NCBI RefSeq assembly: GCF_026213295.1
Contig: NC_079419.1
Span: 27,009,206-27,073,205 of the forward strand
Length of the DNA: 64,000 nucleotides
Direction: 5' to 3'
Source: Gadus chalcogrammus
Taxonomy: Eukaryota; Chordata; Actinopteri; Gadiformes; Gadidae
Shown: positions 21,730 through 33,898 of the stretch, in pieces
Layout: every line of letters begins with the position of its first letter
Position numbering within the stretch: position 1 is the first letter of the stretch
The notes under the pieces: generated by a model
What the model was told of the DNA's origin: nothing
The model's database searches: none
The model's input: only the letters and a program-made list of their open reading frames with translations
Program-made: the position numbers and the translations under genes

Positions 21730-22918
21730 TGTTACGGGTCCCAGGATTGGGTGCCACGGCAACAATAAAGAAATCTGTAATGTACAGAAAATGGTGAGAA
21801 ACAATGAAGACACGACTGCTCAGTTCGTCATCCAAGTTGCGTCTCTATTCAAATTCACAAATAAAATACAAACATTCCTCTGAGTGTCTCTTGTTCAGTC
21901 TTCAACTGTTTAAGTACATCAAATATTAACTACATCGTACATCCTATTCTAATTCACATTCATGTTATAGCTCGTGCACATTCAATATTCTCCATTAGTC
22001 CACTTGAATCTACTTGAGCAACGTACTCATTTACATTCACCTGTTTAAGTGAGTTAAAGCATTAATAATAATATAGTGCAATAAACAGCATTAATCCACT
22101 GTACTTGAATGCAACATGTTGTTGGCAATCATTCTCGATTCACAGTATTACTCAGAGAAAGCTAAACGTTTTCAATACAAAGTTAACCAAGTTGTGACTG
22201 GATGTAACAGTAACATTTTTATCTTTAACCAGTATGCATTAATATAAACATTCTTTTAAACTTGTATATCTGTAACCATGAACCTTTAACATTTATTCAT
22301 ATTCCCATTTGAACTGTAGTGTAAAGGAGACCACAAATAAAACTAACACTGTGCAAAGTGCTGACAAAAACCCTTACATTTCGCGGAATGCCCGCAAGGC
22401 AATACACAGGGTGAACAATAAACCCATAATCGGCGGGAACTGCCGTTTCGCGCCTTCCGGTATTTACCCCTGCCATTGTACTCAACGGCGGTATTTTAAA
22501 GTCTTTTAAGTTCGCTAAAAACACAACAAAACATGACCCGAACTTCTTTAACAGTTATACATATAAAGCAAGGCTTTAGAAGGTTGACATTTTATAGTTT
22601 GAACCAACTACTGACCTGTAATGTACAGAAAATGGTGAGAAACAATGAAGACACGACTGCTCAGTTCGTCATCCAAGTTGCGTCTGAGGACACGGGAGGA
22701 AGTGCTCCCGTCTGACGACAACCCGGAACGCAACTACTTCAGTGTCAACAGTTCCACCTGGGTGCTGCTTAGATATTAAGTTCCTCTCAACCCTAATGAT
22801 GAGGAATAAATTAATGTACTGGTCTCATACATTTATACAAATCGTTTCAAGCCCTTAAATTCAGAGAAAATTACCTTCTGCTAATATAAATCAAATAATC
22901 AGTTTTGAGAGTACCACA
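21730..22918 (-). repeat. 3' LTR of the Gypsy element
   Basis: 1189 bp, ending on the minus strand in ...CCTGGGACCCGTAACA. A 70-bp segment occurs twice within the LTR, at 21,775-21,844 and 22,616-22,685. Confidence 0.9.
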
Positions 22919-22932
22919 TACTCCCCCACAAA
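22919..22932 (-). promoter_or_regulatory. Polypurine tract of the Gypsy element
   Basis: On the minus strand TTTGTGGGGGAGTA abuts the 3' LTR start TGTGGTAC. This is the expected plus-strand primer. Confidence 0.65.
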
Positions 22933-23117
22933 CAAAAGTGGCTCCCGACACTTGCTTCTAACAGCTCAACTTAAAATGTTCACCCTTGTTTTCTCTCTTT
23001 TTGTTATTAAAGCTTAATAAACTCAACAGTGTACAAAAAAAACAAGCACAAAAATATATTGTACACCCAAAATCTGAAGTGGTGTAAGTAATGTTGTAAG
23101 TGTGCAATGTTTACTCA

Positions 23118-26100
23118 TCAATAGCAGTGTATAGGGTAATAAACTGGCATGTATGGAGGAAGGATAATGGGTAGGGGTTGGAATGGATGGAAGTATGGCT
23201 GTGGGTACTGATGAGTGTAAACTGTGGGCTGTGTCTGTATTGCACTCACGATGAGACGTGGCTGGTATGTCGGTTGACCAAGGGCTGTATAGGTGAACAT
23301 CTGGCCAGGGTGTCTTTCTCTGGTAGACCTCCTTAGTGCAGGCTGAGCGTCAAGCTGAATGTCTTGAATATCTCTGTCTGGACTGTGAACCTGAGCCAGC
23401 TCCTGTTCCTGGTAAGGCTGGGGTTCCTCAGCACAAGGCACACTTTCATTTTGTCTTTCATGTTCTTCCTCACTGTTACTTTCTCTTTCAGGTGCAGGCT
23501 CAACATGAACTGTTTCCTCGAGGTAAGTTCCAATCCGTTCGGTATTGTGTTGTGTTTCACAGGTAACAGTTTGATGAGGTAATGGATTTGCGATCCTTGG
23601 CACTTCCCTTGCTATCCGCAGCCAATATCTTGGTTGATCGTCTTCGTCGTCTGATCCACTTGAGTCATCATTCTGTGTCTGTTCGATTTTTCTTGTGGGT
23701 TTGGTTGACTTTCCATTTCCCCTTTGTGACTTGGCAGGTGCATTTGTGACTGGTGGCTCTACAGGTAAGTCATTCACTTGGAGCAACAAGTTTCGGTGGA
23801 GAGTGCGAGTGGGACGGTTTCCTGTCTCAGGACTCACCTTATAGACTGGGTTTTCACCGAGCTGTTCTTGTACAATATAGATTGTCTTTTCCCAGTAGGG
23901 TGTCAGTTTGCATGGACCTCCTCTTATAGAAACGTTGCGAACGAGAACCCTGTCTCCTGGCTGTAGAGTGACGCCTCTGTTTTTCCTGTCATAATATTGT
24001 TTGCCTTTTGCACTTGATTGTTGGCTATTGGTGCTGGCTATTTTGTATGCTTCGATCATTTTCTCTGCCCACTTTTCCGCATAGCTACTTGCTGTGTTTT
24101 CTTCTTTCTCTGTTACCAAACCGAACAGAAGGTCAACAGGAAGACGTGGATGATGACCATATAACAGGTAGTATGGGGAATAGCCTGTTGCCTCATGCTT
24201 GGTACAATTGTATGCATGGATGATATGAGGCAGGTGGTCCTTCCAGCTTTCTCTCTCTTTCTCGCCCAAAGTTCGGAGCATTTGTAACAGAGTCCGGTTG
24301 AACCTCTCTGCGGGATTACCTTGGGGATGGTAAGGGGATGTTCTTGAATGGTTCACGCCTGCGAACTGTCTGAGGGCTCTGAACAGTTCATTTTCGAACT
24401 CCCGGCCTTGATCATGGTGGAGTTTGGCCGGGTATCCGAACCGAGGGACAAAGTCATTGAAAATCCTGTCAGCAGCTGTTTTGCCGGCCTTGTTTTTGGT
24501 AGGGTATGCCTGGGCAAACCGGGTAAAGTGGTCGACCACCACCAGGATATATTCGTATCCACCACGGCTGGTTTCAAGGTGGAGAAAGTCAATACAGACT
24601 AGTTCGAGGGGTGAGCTGGATGTTATACTGCCCATCGGCGCCCGGTCATGTACAGCTGGCTTCTTTTGTTTAATACAACGACACTTCCTGGTGATGTACT
24701 CCTCAATATCATTTTTCATGTATGGCCAATAGAATCTCTCTCTTGCGAGGCTCAAAACTCGCTCTACACCAACATGTCCCATATTGTCGTGCAGGTAGGT
24801 TAGGGCTGTCTGTTTATAAGTGGCTGGCAAGACTAGCTGTTTACGACCAAGAGTTTTCCTATACAGGATGTCATTTTCCACGTGCAGTCTGCTCCACTCT
24901 CTTGAGAGTTTTCTTGTGGATTTGTCCATTGCTCTGCGTCCCACTTCCGTCAATTCACTGTTTTTCTCCTTTAATTCCAAGATTTTCCCAATGACTGGGT
25001 CTTTTTTCTGTTCACTTGACAGTTCATGGTGGTCAATTGTTGGGAAAGGTTCCGTGTAAGTTTGCTGTTGAGATGAGATGTTAAGGGCCGCCACCCATGC
25101 TACTTCTCCATGCTGGGCTGTCCTGCTGCCTTCCCAGGTGGCGCACACTGCCTCCTCTGACAATTTCTCAGAACACTGACTCATGTAGGCATTGATGTCA
25201 AGGGGACAGCGGGATAGGATGTCTGCAACAACATTCAATTTCCCTGGTTTGTACCTTATTTCAAAGTCAAAGTCTGCAAGCTCCCCTACCCAGCGATGGC
25301 CCACTGCATTAAGCTTAGCTGTGCTCATCATGTAGGTCAAGGGATTATTATCGGTGTAGACAATGAAATGGGGAGAATAAAACAGGTAATCCCTGAACTT
25401 TTCACATACTGCCCACTTCAAAGCCAAAAACTCGAGCTTGCCACTGTGAAGATGGTAACTTTGCTCCGCTGGTGTCAGTGTGCGGGACCCATAGCCGATC
25501 ACTCTCATTTTCCCATCCTGATTTTGGTAGAGGACCGCCCCAAGGCCCTGTTGGGAGGCATCAGTGTGGAGTATGAAGGGCTGATTGAAATCTGGGTAAC
25601 CCAGTACTGGTGGGTTTGTAAGGATGTTTATCAGGCGTTCAAGGATCTGCTGGTGCTCACTGTTCCACTTCACTGGGGTGCGTGAATGTAGTTGAGGGCC
25701 CTGTGGTTTTCCCCTTGCAGGCTTGGGTTCTGGTGGACTTTTTTTTATCTGAAGTAGCTCATATAGGGGCCTGGCTATCCGTGAGAAGTCTTGTACGTAT
25801 GTTCGGTAATAGCTCAGAAAACCTAACAGTCTCCTTACATCCCCCACTGTTCTCGGAGTTTTCTCCTTCAAGGCCTGCACTGCTTCCACATCTTTCGGAT
25901 CCACCCTCACCCCATCTGCAGACACCAGTCGACCCACATACCTGACCTCTTTGCGAAACAGTTCACACTTTTCAGGTCTTAACTTTACTCCATGGCGCTG
26001 CAGAGCTCGAAGTACATTGCGCAGTACCTCAACATGCTGTTCGAAGGACTTTGAAAAACAGAGGACGTCGTCTAGATAAGGGATGCAACATTCATCCCTC

Positions 26101-27542
26101 AGCGTGTCAAGCATCTCCTCCATGCTTCTTTGAAAAGATGCTGGGGCATTTGACAAACCGAAGGGTATTCTAACCCATTCGTAAAAACCCCAAGGGGTTG
26201 TGAAGGCGGTCATGTGTCTGGACCCCTCTGCAATGAAGCCTTGGTGGTAGGCTTTGCCCTGGTCTAGGATGGAAAACCAGCCATAGCCACCAAGTGAGTC
26301 GATTAAGTCCTGTATCCGGGGAAGAGGATGTTTGTCGGGTACTGTCTTTTGGTTGAGCAGTCGATAGTCGATACAAAGGCGCAGTGATCCATCCTTTTTC
26401 CTGACACAAACAATAGGTGCGGCATAGGGTGAGTGTGATTTCACGATCCATCCTTTCACGATCAAATCTTGGATGTACTCTTTCACTTCCTTGTACAGTG
26501 GTTTTGGGATGGAAGCATAAGACCTCTGAACAGGGATGTCGTCTTTAAGCCTGATTGACATCTGAAGAGAGGGGATACACCCTATGTCTTCGCCGTCGTG
26601 GGCGAATGCTGCAGACTCCTCGCGCAACATTTCCTCAACCATTCGCTGCTGTTCAAGGTCAAGATGACTGAGGTCAACAGGTGGTCGCCAGGGCTCAGTC
26701 GGGGGGGTTTCACAGGTGGTAACATTGTGGACTTCAGCCCTAACTGTTGTACCCTGTGGTTTCTCAACCTGTTGTGTCTCTGTCTTATCCGTTTCAATGA
26801 CTTTGGCTACGTGCTGGATGGATCCCAGCTGAGTTCTCTTTGGGAGAATTACTTCATGCTTAGTGTGGTTAGAAACAGGCACGTTGACAAGAGGCCACCT
26901 GCTGTTATTAATTTCCAGTATACCCTCCCCGACACTTAATTGTTCCAAGGGTGTGCTCCCTTCTGCGGGTTCATAAAGGACAACAGGGTTGGACGTGTCA
27001 AAGGCAGGTGGTACTCTGCACCGCACATGCAATGTTTTTCCAGCTGGGATGCTCACATCCTCTTTACCAACTCTGATCGTGGCCATGCTGTAGTTGGGTG
27101 TCTTTTGGCCCTGTATGAAGTTAACCATAGCTGCTGCCTGTTCCTCTTCAACACCCAATGCTTTTTGGAAGAGACCAATAACCATTTCATGTGCATCAGC
27201 GGGAGATTCTTGCCCATTCATCATCACTTGGAGAACATTCGCTCCCAATATAGGCTGAGGGAGGGGAAGCTGGCTGACCAGAAAAGGTGTCTGTATTGAA
27301 AGGTTTGGATTGTCATTTCCGGGGAGGTTGACCGTTAGCTCCACCCATCCATCATACGGGATTGGTTGTCCATTTGCTGCATACAGAGTGAGGCTTTCCT
27401 CTGTGTCAGGAAGCTCATGCAATGGTCGTACTGGGTGATTGGGGATAAATGTCTCTCTCCAGGGCCGGTCAATCATGCTCACTTGCGAGCCAGAGTCAAA
27501 AAGCACTGTTACTGCATAACCGTTGATGAAACATTTGAGCAT
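23118..27542 (-). CDS. pol: Gypsy Pol polyprotein (PR-RT-RH-IN), intact frame
   Basis: 1474 codons without a stop from the first ATG; the frame is open further upstream to about 27,680, overlapping the end of gag in the -1 frame, so it is probably made as a Gag-Pol fusion and the ATG is nominal. Domains in order: protease with VLFDSGS (D16); RT about 340-520, with [11 protein letters not shown] (D427) and YLDD at 489-492; RNase H about 655-780, with D661, E704 and D731; integrase with an HX4H pair at 918/923 and a CXC at 954/956, core D985, D1044, E1079 (D-35-E); then a basic, Pro-rich tail about 1280-1474. All catalytic residues I looked for are present. It is the only long, apparently functional coding sequence in the window. 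Assignment to Ty3/Gypsy is firm; the clade is not determined. Confidence 0.95.
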   Translation of the reverse strand: MLKCFINGYAVTVLFDSGSQVSMIDRPWRETFIPNHPVRPLHELPDTEESLTLYAANGQPIPYDGWVELTVNLPGNDNPNLSIQTPFLVSQLPLPQPILGANVLQVMMNGQESPADAHEMVIGLFQKALGVEEEQAAAMVNFIQGQKTPNYSMATIRVGKEDVSIPAGKTLHVRCRVPPAFDTSNPVVLYEPAEGSTPLEQLSVGEGILEINNSRWPLVNVPVSNHTKHEVILPKRTQLGSIQHVAKVIETDKTETQQVEKPQGTTVRAEVHNVTTCETPPTEPWRPPVDLSHLDLEQQRMVEEMLREESAAFAHDGEDIGCIPSLQMSIRLKDDIPVQRSYASIPKPLYKEVKEYIQDLIVKGWIVKSHSPYAAPIVCVRKKDGSLRLCIDYRLLNQKTVPDKHPLPRIQDLIDSLGGYGWFSILDQGKAYHQGFIAEGSRHMTAFTTPWGFYEWVRIPFGLSNAPASFQRSMEEMLDTLRDECCIPYLDDVLCFSKSFEQHVEVLRNVLRALQRHGVKLRPEKCELFRKEVRYVGRLVSADGVRVDPKDVEAVQALKEKTPRTVGDVRRLLGFLSYYRTYVQDFSRIARPLYELLQIKKSPPEPKPARGKPQGPQLHSRTPVKWNSEHQQILERLINILTNPPVLGYPDFNQPFILHTDASQQGLGAVLYQNQDGKMRVIGYGSRTLTPAEQSYHLHSGKLEFLALKWAVCEKFRDYLFYSPHFIVYTDNNPLTYMMSTAKLNAVGHRWVGELADFDFEIRYKPGKLNVVADILSRCPLDINAYMSQCSEKLSEEAVCATWEGSRTAQHGEVAWVAALNISSQQQTYTEPFPTIDHHELSSEQKKDPVIGKILELKEKNSELTEVGRRAMDKSTRKLSREWSRLHVENDILYRKTLGRKQLVLPATYKQTALTYLHDNMGHVGVERVLSLARERFYWPYMKNDIEEYITRKCRCIKQKKPAVHDRAPMGSITSSSPLELVCIDFLHLETSRGGYEYILVVVDHFTRFAQAYPTKNKAGKTAADRIFNDFVPRFGYPAKLHHDQGREFENELFRALRQFAGVNHSRTSPYHPQGNPAERFNRTLLQMLRTLGEKERESWKDHLPHIIHAYNCTKHEATGYSPYYLLYGHHPRLPVDLLFGLVTEKEENTASSYAEKWAEKMIEAYKIASTNSQQSSAKGKQYYDRKNRGVTLQPGDRVLVRNVSIRGGPCKLTPYWEKTIYIVQEQLGENPVYKVSPETGNRPTRTLHRNLLLQVNDLPVEPPVTNAPAKSQRGNGKSTKPTRKIEQTQNDDSSGSDDEDDQPRYWLRIAREVPRIANPLPHQTVTCETQHNTERIGTYLEETVHVEPAPERESNSEEEHERQNESVPCAEEPQPYQEQELAQVHSPDRDIQDIQLDAQPALRRSTRERHPGQMFTYTALGQPTYQPRLIVSAIQTQPTVYTHQYPQPYFHPFQPLPIILPPYMPVYYPIHCY

Positions 27543-27673
27543 GCTCTTTCTACCAACCAGCGGTGCTGTGAGAATGGCATCTTCAGGGGTTACTGGTGTC
27601 TCTCGAGAGTAGCGATCACAAGCTCTTTTACGATTTATATCTTTTTTTTGGCGTTGCTGCTTCAGTGTGGAAG

Positions 27674-28625
27674 TTACTGAGTGGGACTGGAACTTTGGAA
27701 CGGCCCCTGGTTGTCCCTCATCAAAGACCGGTTCCCGTTTCCCTGCTGCCTGGTTCTCTTTAAACAGCCCACAGCCCGGTGTCCTGATTCACCACACACA
27801 AAACAATGATTACAATCCTCCGCACCTTGGTGTGAACACTTTGTGCAGACAGGCATTTTACCCTTTCTTGTGTGGGAGAGCTGGCCGGGGAAAGACGTAG
27901 GAGGGGCGTGTGGCTGTACATGAGGTTGGCCTAGTGCTTGGACAGGTAGGATCTTTGAGTGAGTCGCGTATACCACTGGGTTTTGCTGATCTATTAAAGC
28001 TGCAACCATGTTGGTTAAAGTCTCCACCTGAGCGCTGAGCTGCTGTATTGTCTTCTGTTCTCTAGTGTCTGAAGTCTGATCACCATCAACTTGAACACTG
28101 TTTGTGTGTGTTGCTCTCTGTCGGGAGACATTACCAAATCTACGTTGATGTTCGTTTTCAGAGTTGATTATCTTCATCACCCTGCTGACGATCTCTTCAT
28201 CAGAAATTTGGTTGTTTGTGATGAGTGGCCTCAGCTGCTGGCGAATGTCTGTGTGTTTGGACCCTAGGCCCTGGTAAATGGAGTGCAGAAAAACTTGCTG
28301 GATGGTCTTGGGGTCATAGTGGATTTCTGTGTTTGCCTGTTTTGACTGGAAGAGGATTTTCTGTTTGAGGCCTATCATGCGATAGATGAACTGCTGAGGA
28401 GGTTCATGTTCGTCTTGCTTTGCACACATTAGATCCTGAAACAGTTCAGTGCCTGCCTTTTCACACAGATGAGACCGGAGAAAGCCCTTCAGTTCACAGA
28501 TTGTAATGTCATCTTTATTGGTGAGCATGTTCTTAAAAGCACCAGGTTTTACACACTTCAGCACTCCTCGGATGACCTCTGTCTCTGTAAAGCCCTCTCT
28601 GTCTCCTTCGTCTATTTGCTTGCTG
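27674..28625 (-). pseudogene. gag: Gag of the Gypsy element, C-terminal part
   Basis: This is the downstream part of gag. It has a capsid-like helical region (FLRSHLCEKAGTELFQDLM, QQFIYRMIGLKQKI), a Gln-rich coiled segment (QQLSAQVETLTNMVAALI) and, near the C-terminus, a CX2CX4HX4C zinc knuckle, [15 protein letters not shown] preceding CTKC..H..C motif may be a second metal site. It stops at 27,674, where pol is open in the -1 frame. The frame runs in from hAT J at 28,631; the ATG inside J (28,648) is not the true start. Across the J target duplication the frame joins exactly to the upstream piece at 29,110. Confidence 0.85.
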
Positions 28626-28630
28626 ATACT

Positions 28631-29104
28631 CAGGGTTTCCCCCAGCACTATCTTGTTAAGGCGGCCGCCTTAACAAGACTAGGGCCCCGCCTTGACTACC
28701 AATGTATTGAAAAAAAAAAAAAAAAAAAAAAAAAGTTCAATTACAGCAGGGCGCTGGACCTGTTCTTTGCACAGCCACGCAGAATTGCATGCACTGATGC
28801 CTCTTGTCAGCTGTGCCGCAAATAAGATCCAAAAAAGGAACTGTAAATAGTTGAATTTGCATACAAAAGTTAAGTGTATTGTCCATTATTTGTATTTAAT
28901 TTGCACTTTTCTTTAATTTTATTTTGTAGTGTCTGCATGTTTGCACAACATTTGTACCTACTGTTGTTTATTTATATGGAAATAAACAGTCGTTTATTTC
29001 ATTCATGCGTACTGGCATCTTTGAGCAAAATACCCCCAAAATTTTTCGACAACACCACCGACTGCTTACCACCTTGACTGAGACATTTACTGGGGGAAAC
29101 ACTG
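28631..29104. mobile_element. Small hAT-like element J inside gag
   Basis: The termini CAGGGTTTCCCCCAG and CTGGGGGAAACACTG are 15-bp inverted repeats with one mismatch, and the flanking duplication is ATACT (28,626-28,630; 29,105-29,109). A 5-bp duplication with CAGNGTTTCCC ends fits the hAT subgroup that makes short duplications. It contains a perfect 26-bp palindrome (28,651-28,676) and an A24 run. No coding. Confidence 0.75.
28651..28676. repeat. Perfect 26-bp palindrome in J
   Basis: CTTGTTAAGGCGG/CCGCCTTAACAAG, exact, no loop, immediately subterminal in element J. Confidence 0.85.
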
Positions 29105-29109
29105 ATACT

Positions 29110-29907
29110 GTTATATGTGATATCAGAGCTTTGGTCCCCAATCTGTCCTCCATAGACCTTGAATTCCCTCCGTTGCAGGTAAGACAGATGCTTTAAGGAG
29201 TCCACTTTCTCTTCGTCAACATGTAGTGGGTCGTGACGTGGGAGTTGGTGTTGTAGTTGCTGACCTAGACTGGTGGACTTACTGTGTGCTGTGCAAGCCA
29301 TATCTTTGTAGTATTGAAGCTTTTTTCCAAGGTCTTCGTGCATTGCTTGTAGCTGGTCAATACTTTGAGTGGTAATGTCTCTGTCGAGGTTAGCATGTTG
29401 TTGTGTGGTGTGGTTTGTCGTGGTTGTAAGGGCAGTAAAGTGTGAGGTGGTTGGCGTGTCATCATTGACGTGTGAGAATGTAGTGTGGCCCTCTATCATG
29501 GTTGGCACAGTGGTGAGTGTAGTGTGTTTCTGTGTTACACCCTTTGTAATTACAGTTGCAACAGGATTATCAATGATACTCTTAACCAGGTCATTTAACA
29601 TTAACAAATCAGACATTCCCTCATCTTCGGATTCAAGTAAGGTATCAGACTGCATATAGTAAAGGATATAGTTGACACAACTTTCTTCGTCACTGGACTC
29701 CAAATCTTGGCTGCTGTCGCTGGCGATGTCCTTCGCCAGCTTGTAGACATCGTCGCATGACAGTCGGTACAAGTTCTTTTTGATGCTCCAAACGAGTTCT
29801 TTGCGTACTGTAGACATGACGTCTGTGGACCTGACAATGATAGCGTGGTTCCCCTTGGAAGAATGAAGACCCTTCTCTGGCTCCGATCTCCCCTTGTGGA
29901 CACCCAC
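29110..29907 (-). pseudogene. gag: Gag of the Gypsy element, N-terminal part
   Basis: The upstream gag piece. The first ATG at 29,907 lies about 98 bases after the primer site; a second at 29,817 (MSTVRKELVWSIKKNLYRL) may be the better start, because the sequence before it is basic and low in structure. The first about 75 residues after it look helical with an acidic stretch (SSDEESCVNYILYYMQ), a separate N-terminal domain I cannot name. A long Thr/His-rich linker follows (ITKGVTQKHTTLTT..., FTALTTTTNHTTQQ), then a helical segment. The frame leaves gag at 29,105, where J begins. Confidence 0.75.
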
Positions 29908-30004
29908 CAGCTGTCGTCTCGGCAGTAGTCAAGTCACCTCGCCTTGGCCTCGTGGTTCTTCTTATCACTGGATCTGCTCCCCTGGACAGTATTGTTGGAG
30001 GCAG

Positions 30005-30022
30005 ATCCCGGACGAGCCCCCA
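30005..30022 (-). promoter_or_regulatory. Primer binding site, tRNA-Pro type
   Basis: On the minus strand TGGGGGCTCGTCCGGGAT lies five bases after the 5' LTR end. It is complementary to the 3' end of tRNA-Pro and identical to the primer site known from murine leukaemia virus. Confidence 0.9.
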
Positions 30023-30027
30023 CAATT

Positions 30028-31236
30028 TGTTACGGGTCCCAGGATTGGGTGCCACGGCAACAATAAAGAAATCTGTAATGTACAGAAAATGGTGAGAAAC
30101 AATGAAGACACGACTGCTCAGTTCGTCATCCAAGTTGCGTCTCTATTCAAATTCACAAATAAAATACAAACATTTCTCTGAGTGTCTCTTGTTCAGTCTT
30201 CAACTGTTTAAGTACATCAAATATTAACTACATCGTACATCCTATTCTAATTCACATTCATGTTATAGCTCGTGCACATTCAATATTCTCCATTAGTCCA
30301 CTTGAATCTACTTGAGCAACGTACTCATTTACATTCACCTGTTTAAGTGAGTTAAAGCATTAATAATAATATAGTGCAATAAACAGCATTAATCCACTGT
30401 ACTTGAATGCAACATGTTGTTGGCAATCATTCTCGATTCACACACACTTAAATAACACATAAGTATTACTCAGAGAAAGCTAAACGTTTTCAATACAAAG
30501 TTAACCAAGTTGTGACTGGATGTAACAGTAACATTTTTATCTTTAACCAGTATGCATTAATATAAACATTCTTTCAAACTTGTATATCTGTAACCATGAA
30601 CCTTTAACATTTATTCATATTCCCATTTGAACTGTAGTGTAAAGGAGACCACAAATAAAACTAACACTGTGCAAAGTGCTGACAAAAACCCTTACATTTC
30701 GCGGAATGCCCGCAAGGCAATACACAGGGTGAACAATAAACCCATAATCGGCGGGAACTTCCGTTTCACGCCTTCCGGTATTTACCCCTGCCATTGTACT
30801 CAACGGCGGTATTTTAAAGTATTTTAAGTTCGCTAAAAACACAACAAAACATGACCCGAACTTCTTTAACAGTTATACATATAAAGCAAGGCTTTAGAAG
30901 GTTGACATTTTATAGTTTGAACCAACTACTGACCTGTAATGTACAGAAAATGGTGAGAAACAATGAAGACACGACTGCTCAGTTCGTCATCCAAGTTGCG
31001 TCTGAGGACGCGGGAGGAAGTGCTCCCGTCTGACGACAACCCGGAACGCAACTACTTCAGTGTCAACAGTTCCACCTGGGTGCTGCTTAGATATTAAGTT
31101 CCTCTCAACCCTAATTATGAGGAATAAATTAATGTACTGGTCTCATACATTTATACAAATCGTTTCAAGCCCTTAAATTCAGAGAAAATTACCTTCTGCT
31201 AATATAAATCAAATAATCAGTTTTGAGAGTACCACA
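30028..31236 (-). repeat. 5' LTR of the Gypsy element
   Basis: 1209 bp. It contains 20 bases (CACTTAAATAACACATAA and neighbours, about 30,445-30,464) that the 3' LTR lacks, and the same 70-bp internal repeat (30,073-30,142; 30,934-31,003). Confidence 0.9.
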
Positions 31237-31240
31237 CGTG

Positions 31241-31335
31241 CTTTTAGCACTAGTGACAATATTGTGACTTGCCACAGGGCAGCTTTGAAGCCAGATGCTG
31301 TGGACAGACTAGTCTTTCTGGCAAAAAACCTGTAA
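31241..31335 (+). pseudogene. hAT transposase C-terminal end (element Y)
   Basis: After the CGTG duplication the Y transposase continues: FSTSDNIVTCHRAALKP then DAVDRLVFLAKNL and stop TAA (31,333-31,335). This is the canonical end of the hAT dimerisation domain. The codon split by the insertion is restored when one CGTG is removed, so the Gypsy element alone separates it from 21,729. Confidence 0.85.
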
Positions 31336-31719
31336 TGTGATTGTGATAAACAAAAGATGAAGCTTAATGGTTTAAATGTCAACTTATTGTTATTTTTGGT
31401 TTTCTTGTAAGCCTACCTCTTCGCACATTTGAGATTGTTGCCTCCCTGCCAAAGGAGTTTGATGTGACAGTCACTCACAGATCTTTAGTTTTAAACAGAT
31501 TATTTTATGTAGCATAATCTGGTTTTACAATGTTTACATTTTGCACTAATTTTCCACAGTTCTGCACTACGTAGTTCATATTTTATATATTAAAGTTCAG
31601 TTCATGTGCCAGTTCATCCACTATTTTTTTATATGTATTGGTCGTGCCTCTACACGATTTAAGATGTTTTCTGAAGCCCTAAATGTGATTAAATGTTCCC
31701 TGTCTTATCACAAATATGA
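31336..31719 (+). other. 3' untranslated part of Y
   Basis: AT-rich sequence after the transposase stop up to the target site of Z. Y resumes for a few bases at 45,458 and again at 46,286. Confidence 0.6.
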
Positions 31720-32829
31720 TAATAAACTAGCCGCTGCAACAGCGAAATCGATAAAATCAATAAAAATCAATTACTAAATGCGTTGGCAACGAATTTGATT
31801 CGTTGTGTCGCGCTATTAATAAGTTACTAATAGGCGCAGCACTGTTTACAGCCAGCCGCCGACAGGTTGGTTCATGGTTCATACACGCCCACAGCGAGCT
31901 TTAGTGTGAGCGACCACAGCTTGTATTTTGGTCATATCTTTAAACTGGACTGTAGGCCTACATAAAAGTGTTGTACCTTCATTGTCTTTGGGTTAAAAAA
32001 ACTCCTTCAACTCAATATCCGTCTAGTCCAACCGAAAACTCTGTCTGCTGCTGCAGACGTTGTGCAGACGGGCTCGGAGTCGGCACCGCATGCATCAACA
32101 GTCATTCAAAGCAGCGGTAGTAATCCAACCCGGTCTCACGAAAAGACGTGACACTGTCACGTTATTTAATCTATTGAAACGTGATCAGGATCACGTATTT
32201 TCACATTTTTCGTGTTTACAAGCACAAATTTCAAACCCATGTATTTCAATTGGAAGTATTTGTCGTGTCACCAGCACGACTTCCAAACTAAGGTTCTGTG
32301 CGGGAGCGTTCTCCCTGATGTCCCTTAAGGAGCCCCGTACAGTACATTTATTGTTAAAAAATTGTGAACAATATGACAGCTTTAGGCCACCCGTTTTTAC
32401 TTTCACCTTTGATTCTGAGAAATTGTGACAATTCACGGATATAGGCTATTAAATGCAGGTGCGCTGCTCAGGCAAACCGCGAAAGAAAAAAGGGTAGCTG
32501 CTTAATCTGATCTTTTTAGAATTGTATGTCTTGATGTTTTGATCTAACCATAGATCTATTGTCTTGTTTTTGGCTATGTGAATGGAAGTTCGCGTCGATG
32601 CCTCGCAAGTCCAGTGTCGCGAGCAGATGTGACATCTAGAAGTCATACCGTATAATAATGGGTTATCATTAATATTGATGCGTAGGGGTTGATTATAACT
32701 CTTGTTTATTGTTTATACCACAGTCTGGGGGAATACTCGTATTCTGATTGGCTGCAGGGTGTGTATTATCTCCTGATATAGGCCTACCAGACCCCTGCTA
32801 AGTAGTTCCAGTCAGTGTTTAGATTCTCT

Positions 32830-32880
32830 GCCCAAGCCCGAGCCCGACCCGACCCGACCCGCGGGCCGGGTCGGGTCGAT
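32830..32880. repeat. CCCGA-rich block in the left arm of S
   Basis: A short tandem run of CCCGA units turning into its complement (GACCCGACCCGCGGGCCGGG), mirrored at 41,845-41,875 in the right arm. Confidence 0.6.
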
Positions 32881-33304
32881 ATTTCCCATCACTATCCTCG
32901 GGCCGGGCCTTTGATCGAGCGTTTTTACTTTTATTTTATCATTATAATAAATTAGCCTAATCTGAGGAGAAATCTATGCCATAAACAGAAATATTATGGG
33001 TCTTTATTACACGGGTCTTCTCAATGCCGTGGAACGCTCCGTTCACTTGCATGGGTCCGGGGATATCTCGGGATTGGTTTCTTTATTAATCGAATGGGAA
33101 ATGCAATAGGCCTATTTTAGGACCGAATCACCGTTGAACTTGTTTCTAATAACATTTCTAGCGAGAAATATACTTTTTACTTGCATAATCTTTAGTCAGT
33201 GATTACGTCTGATCTTTAGTTTTATAGTTATTAGGAAGATTTTATCGGCTCGCTCGCATGTTTCAATGACGTCAGGTTGCTAAGGACGCTGCTTTCGCTA
33301 AACT

Positions 33305-33307
<3 letters not shown>

Positions 33308-33377
<70 letters not shown>
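33308..33377. repeat. (CA)n microsatellite, left arm
   Basis: About 35 CA units, mirrored as (GT)n at 41,336-41,415 in the right arm. Length differs slightly between arms. Confidence 0.95.
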
Positions 33378-33378
<1 letters not shown>

Positions 33379-33898
33379 GCATTTCGCTGCAGATATTCCC
33401 TCAATTATTATTACTTTCAAAACGTTGGCCAAGGTGGAATATCCTTTTTATTTGGGCTGCTTCTAGGACATTTTGGGTGGATTTTGAACGGTATGTGGGC
33501 GGGACGTTTTTTGCAGGACCTGGCAACCCTGCGCTGTTGCCCGGGGTGCTGAAATGCTCCGGAACAGATCTGGATCCACTATGGCCAAAAGACTTGTATG
33601 CCCCCCCCCTTAAATAAATTCTATGGCAGAATAAAGAATAAATTCATGCATTATCATTCAACTTGAACATGTGTTTTTACAGTATAGCGTGGTTGAGGGC
33701 TGACGTATGTTGCCCAACCCGGAAGTGAGCGTCGCCCTGGTTTCCCTTGACAAAAAGCCAACGGGTTTTTCCTTTGGATTTTGGATTATTGCAGAAAAAT
33801 TAGCATATTTGAAGCACCTCCTCAAAAACTGAAAATAAATGAATAAATAAAAATATCTGTGCTCCAAAGAACGAAATGTAAACCAATGCATTCTGAAT

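Larger units (their letters stand above)
21730..31236 (-). mobile_element. Gypsy LTR retrotransposon, minus strand, nearly complete
   Basis: LTRs of 1189 and 1209 bp (TG...CA) are flanked by CGTG at 21,726-21,729 and 31,237-31,240. Reading on the minus strand: 5' LTR, tRNA-Pro primer site, gag (split by hAT J), pol in the -1 frame relative to gag, polypurine tract, 3' LTR. The two LTRs differ by about seven substitutions that I could see plus one 20-bp indel, so the insertion is fairly recent. It interrupts the C-terminus of the Y transposase. No env frame is present between pol and the LTR. Confidence 0.9.

Noticed and set aside
24008..27299. Plus-strand frames opposite the Gypsy pol gene (up to 129 codons)
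   Set aside because: Antisense shadows of a 1474-codon gene; no independent support.
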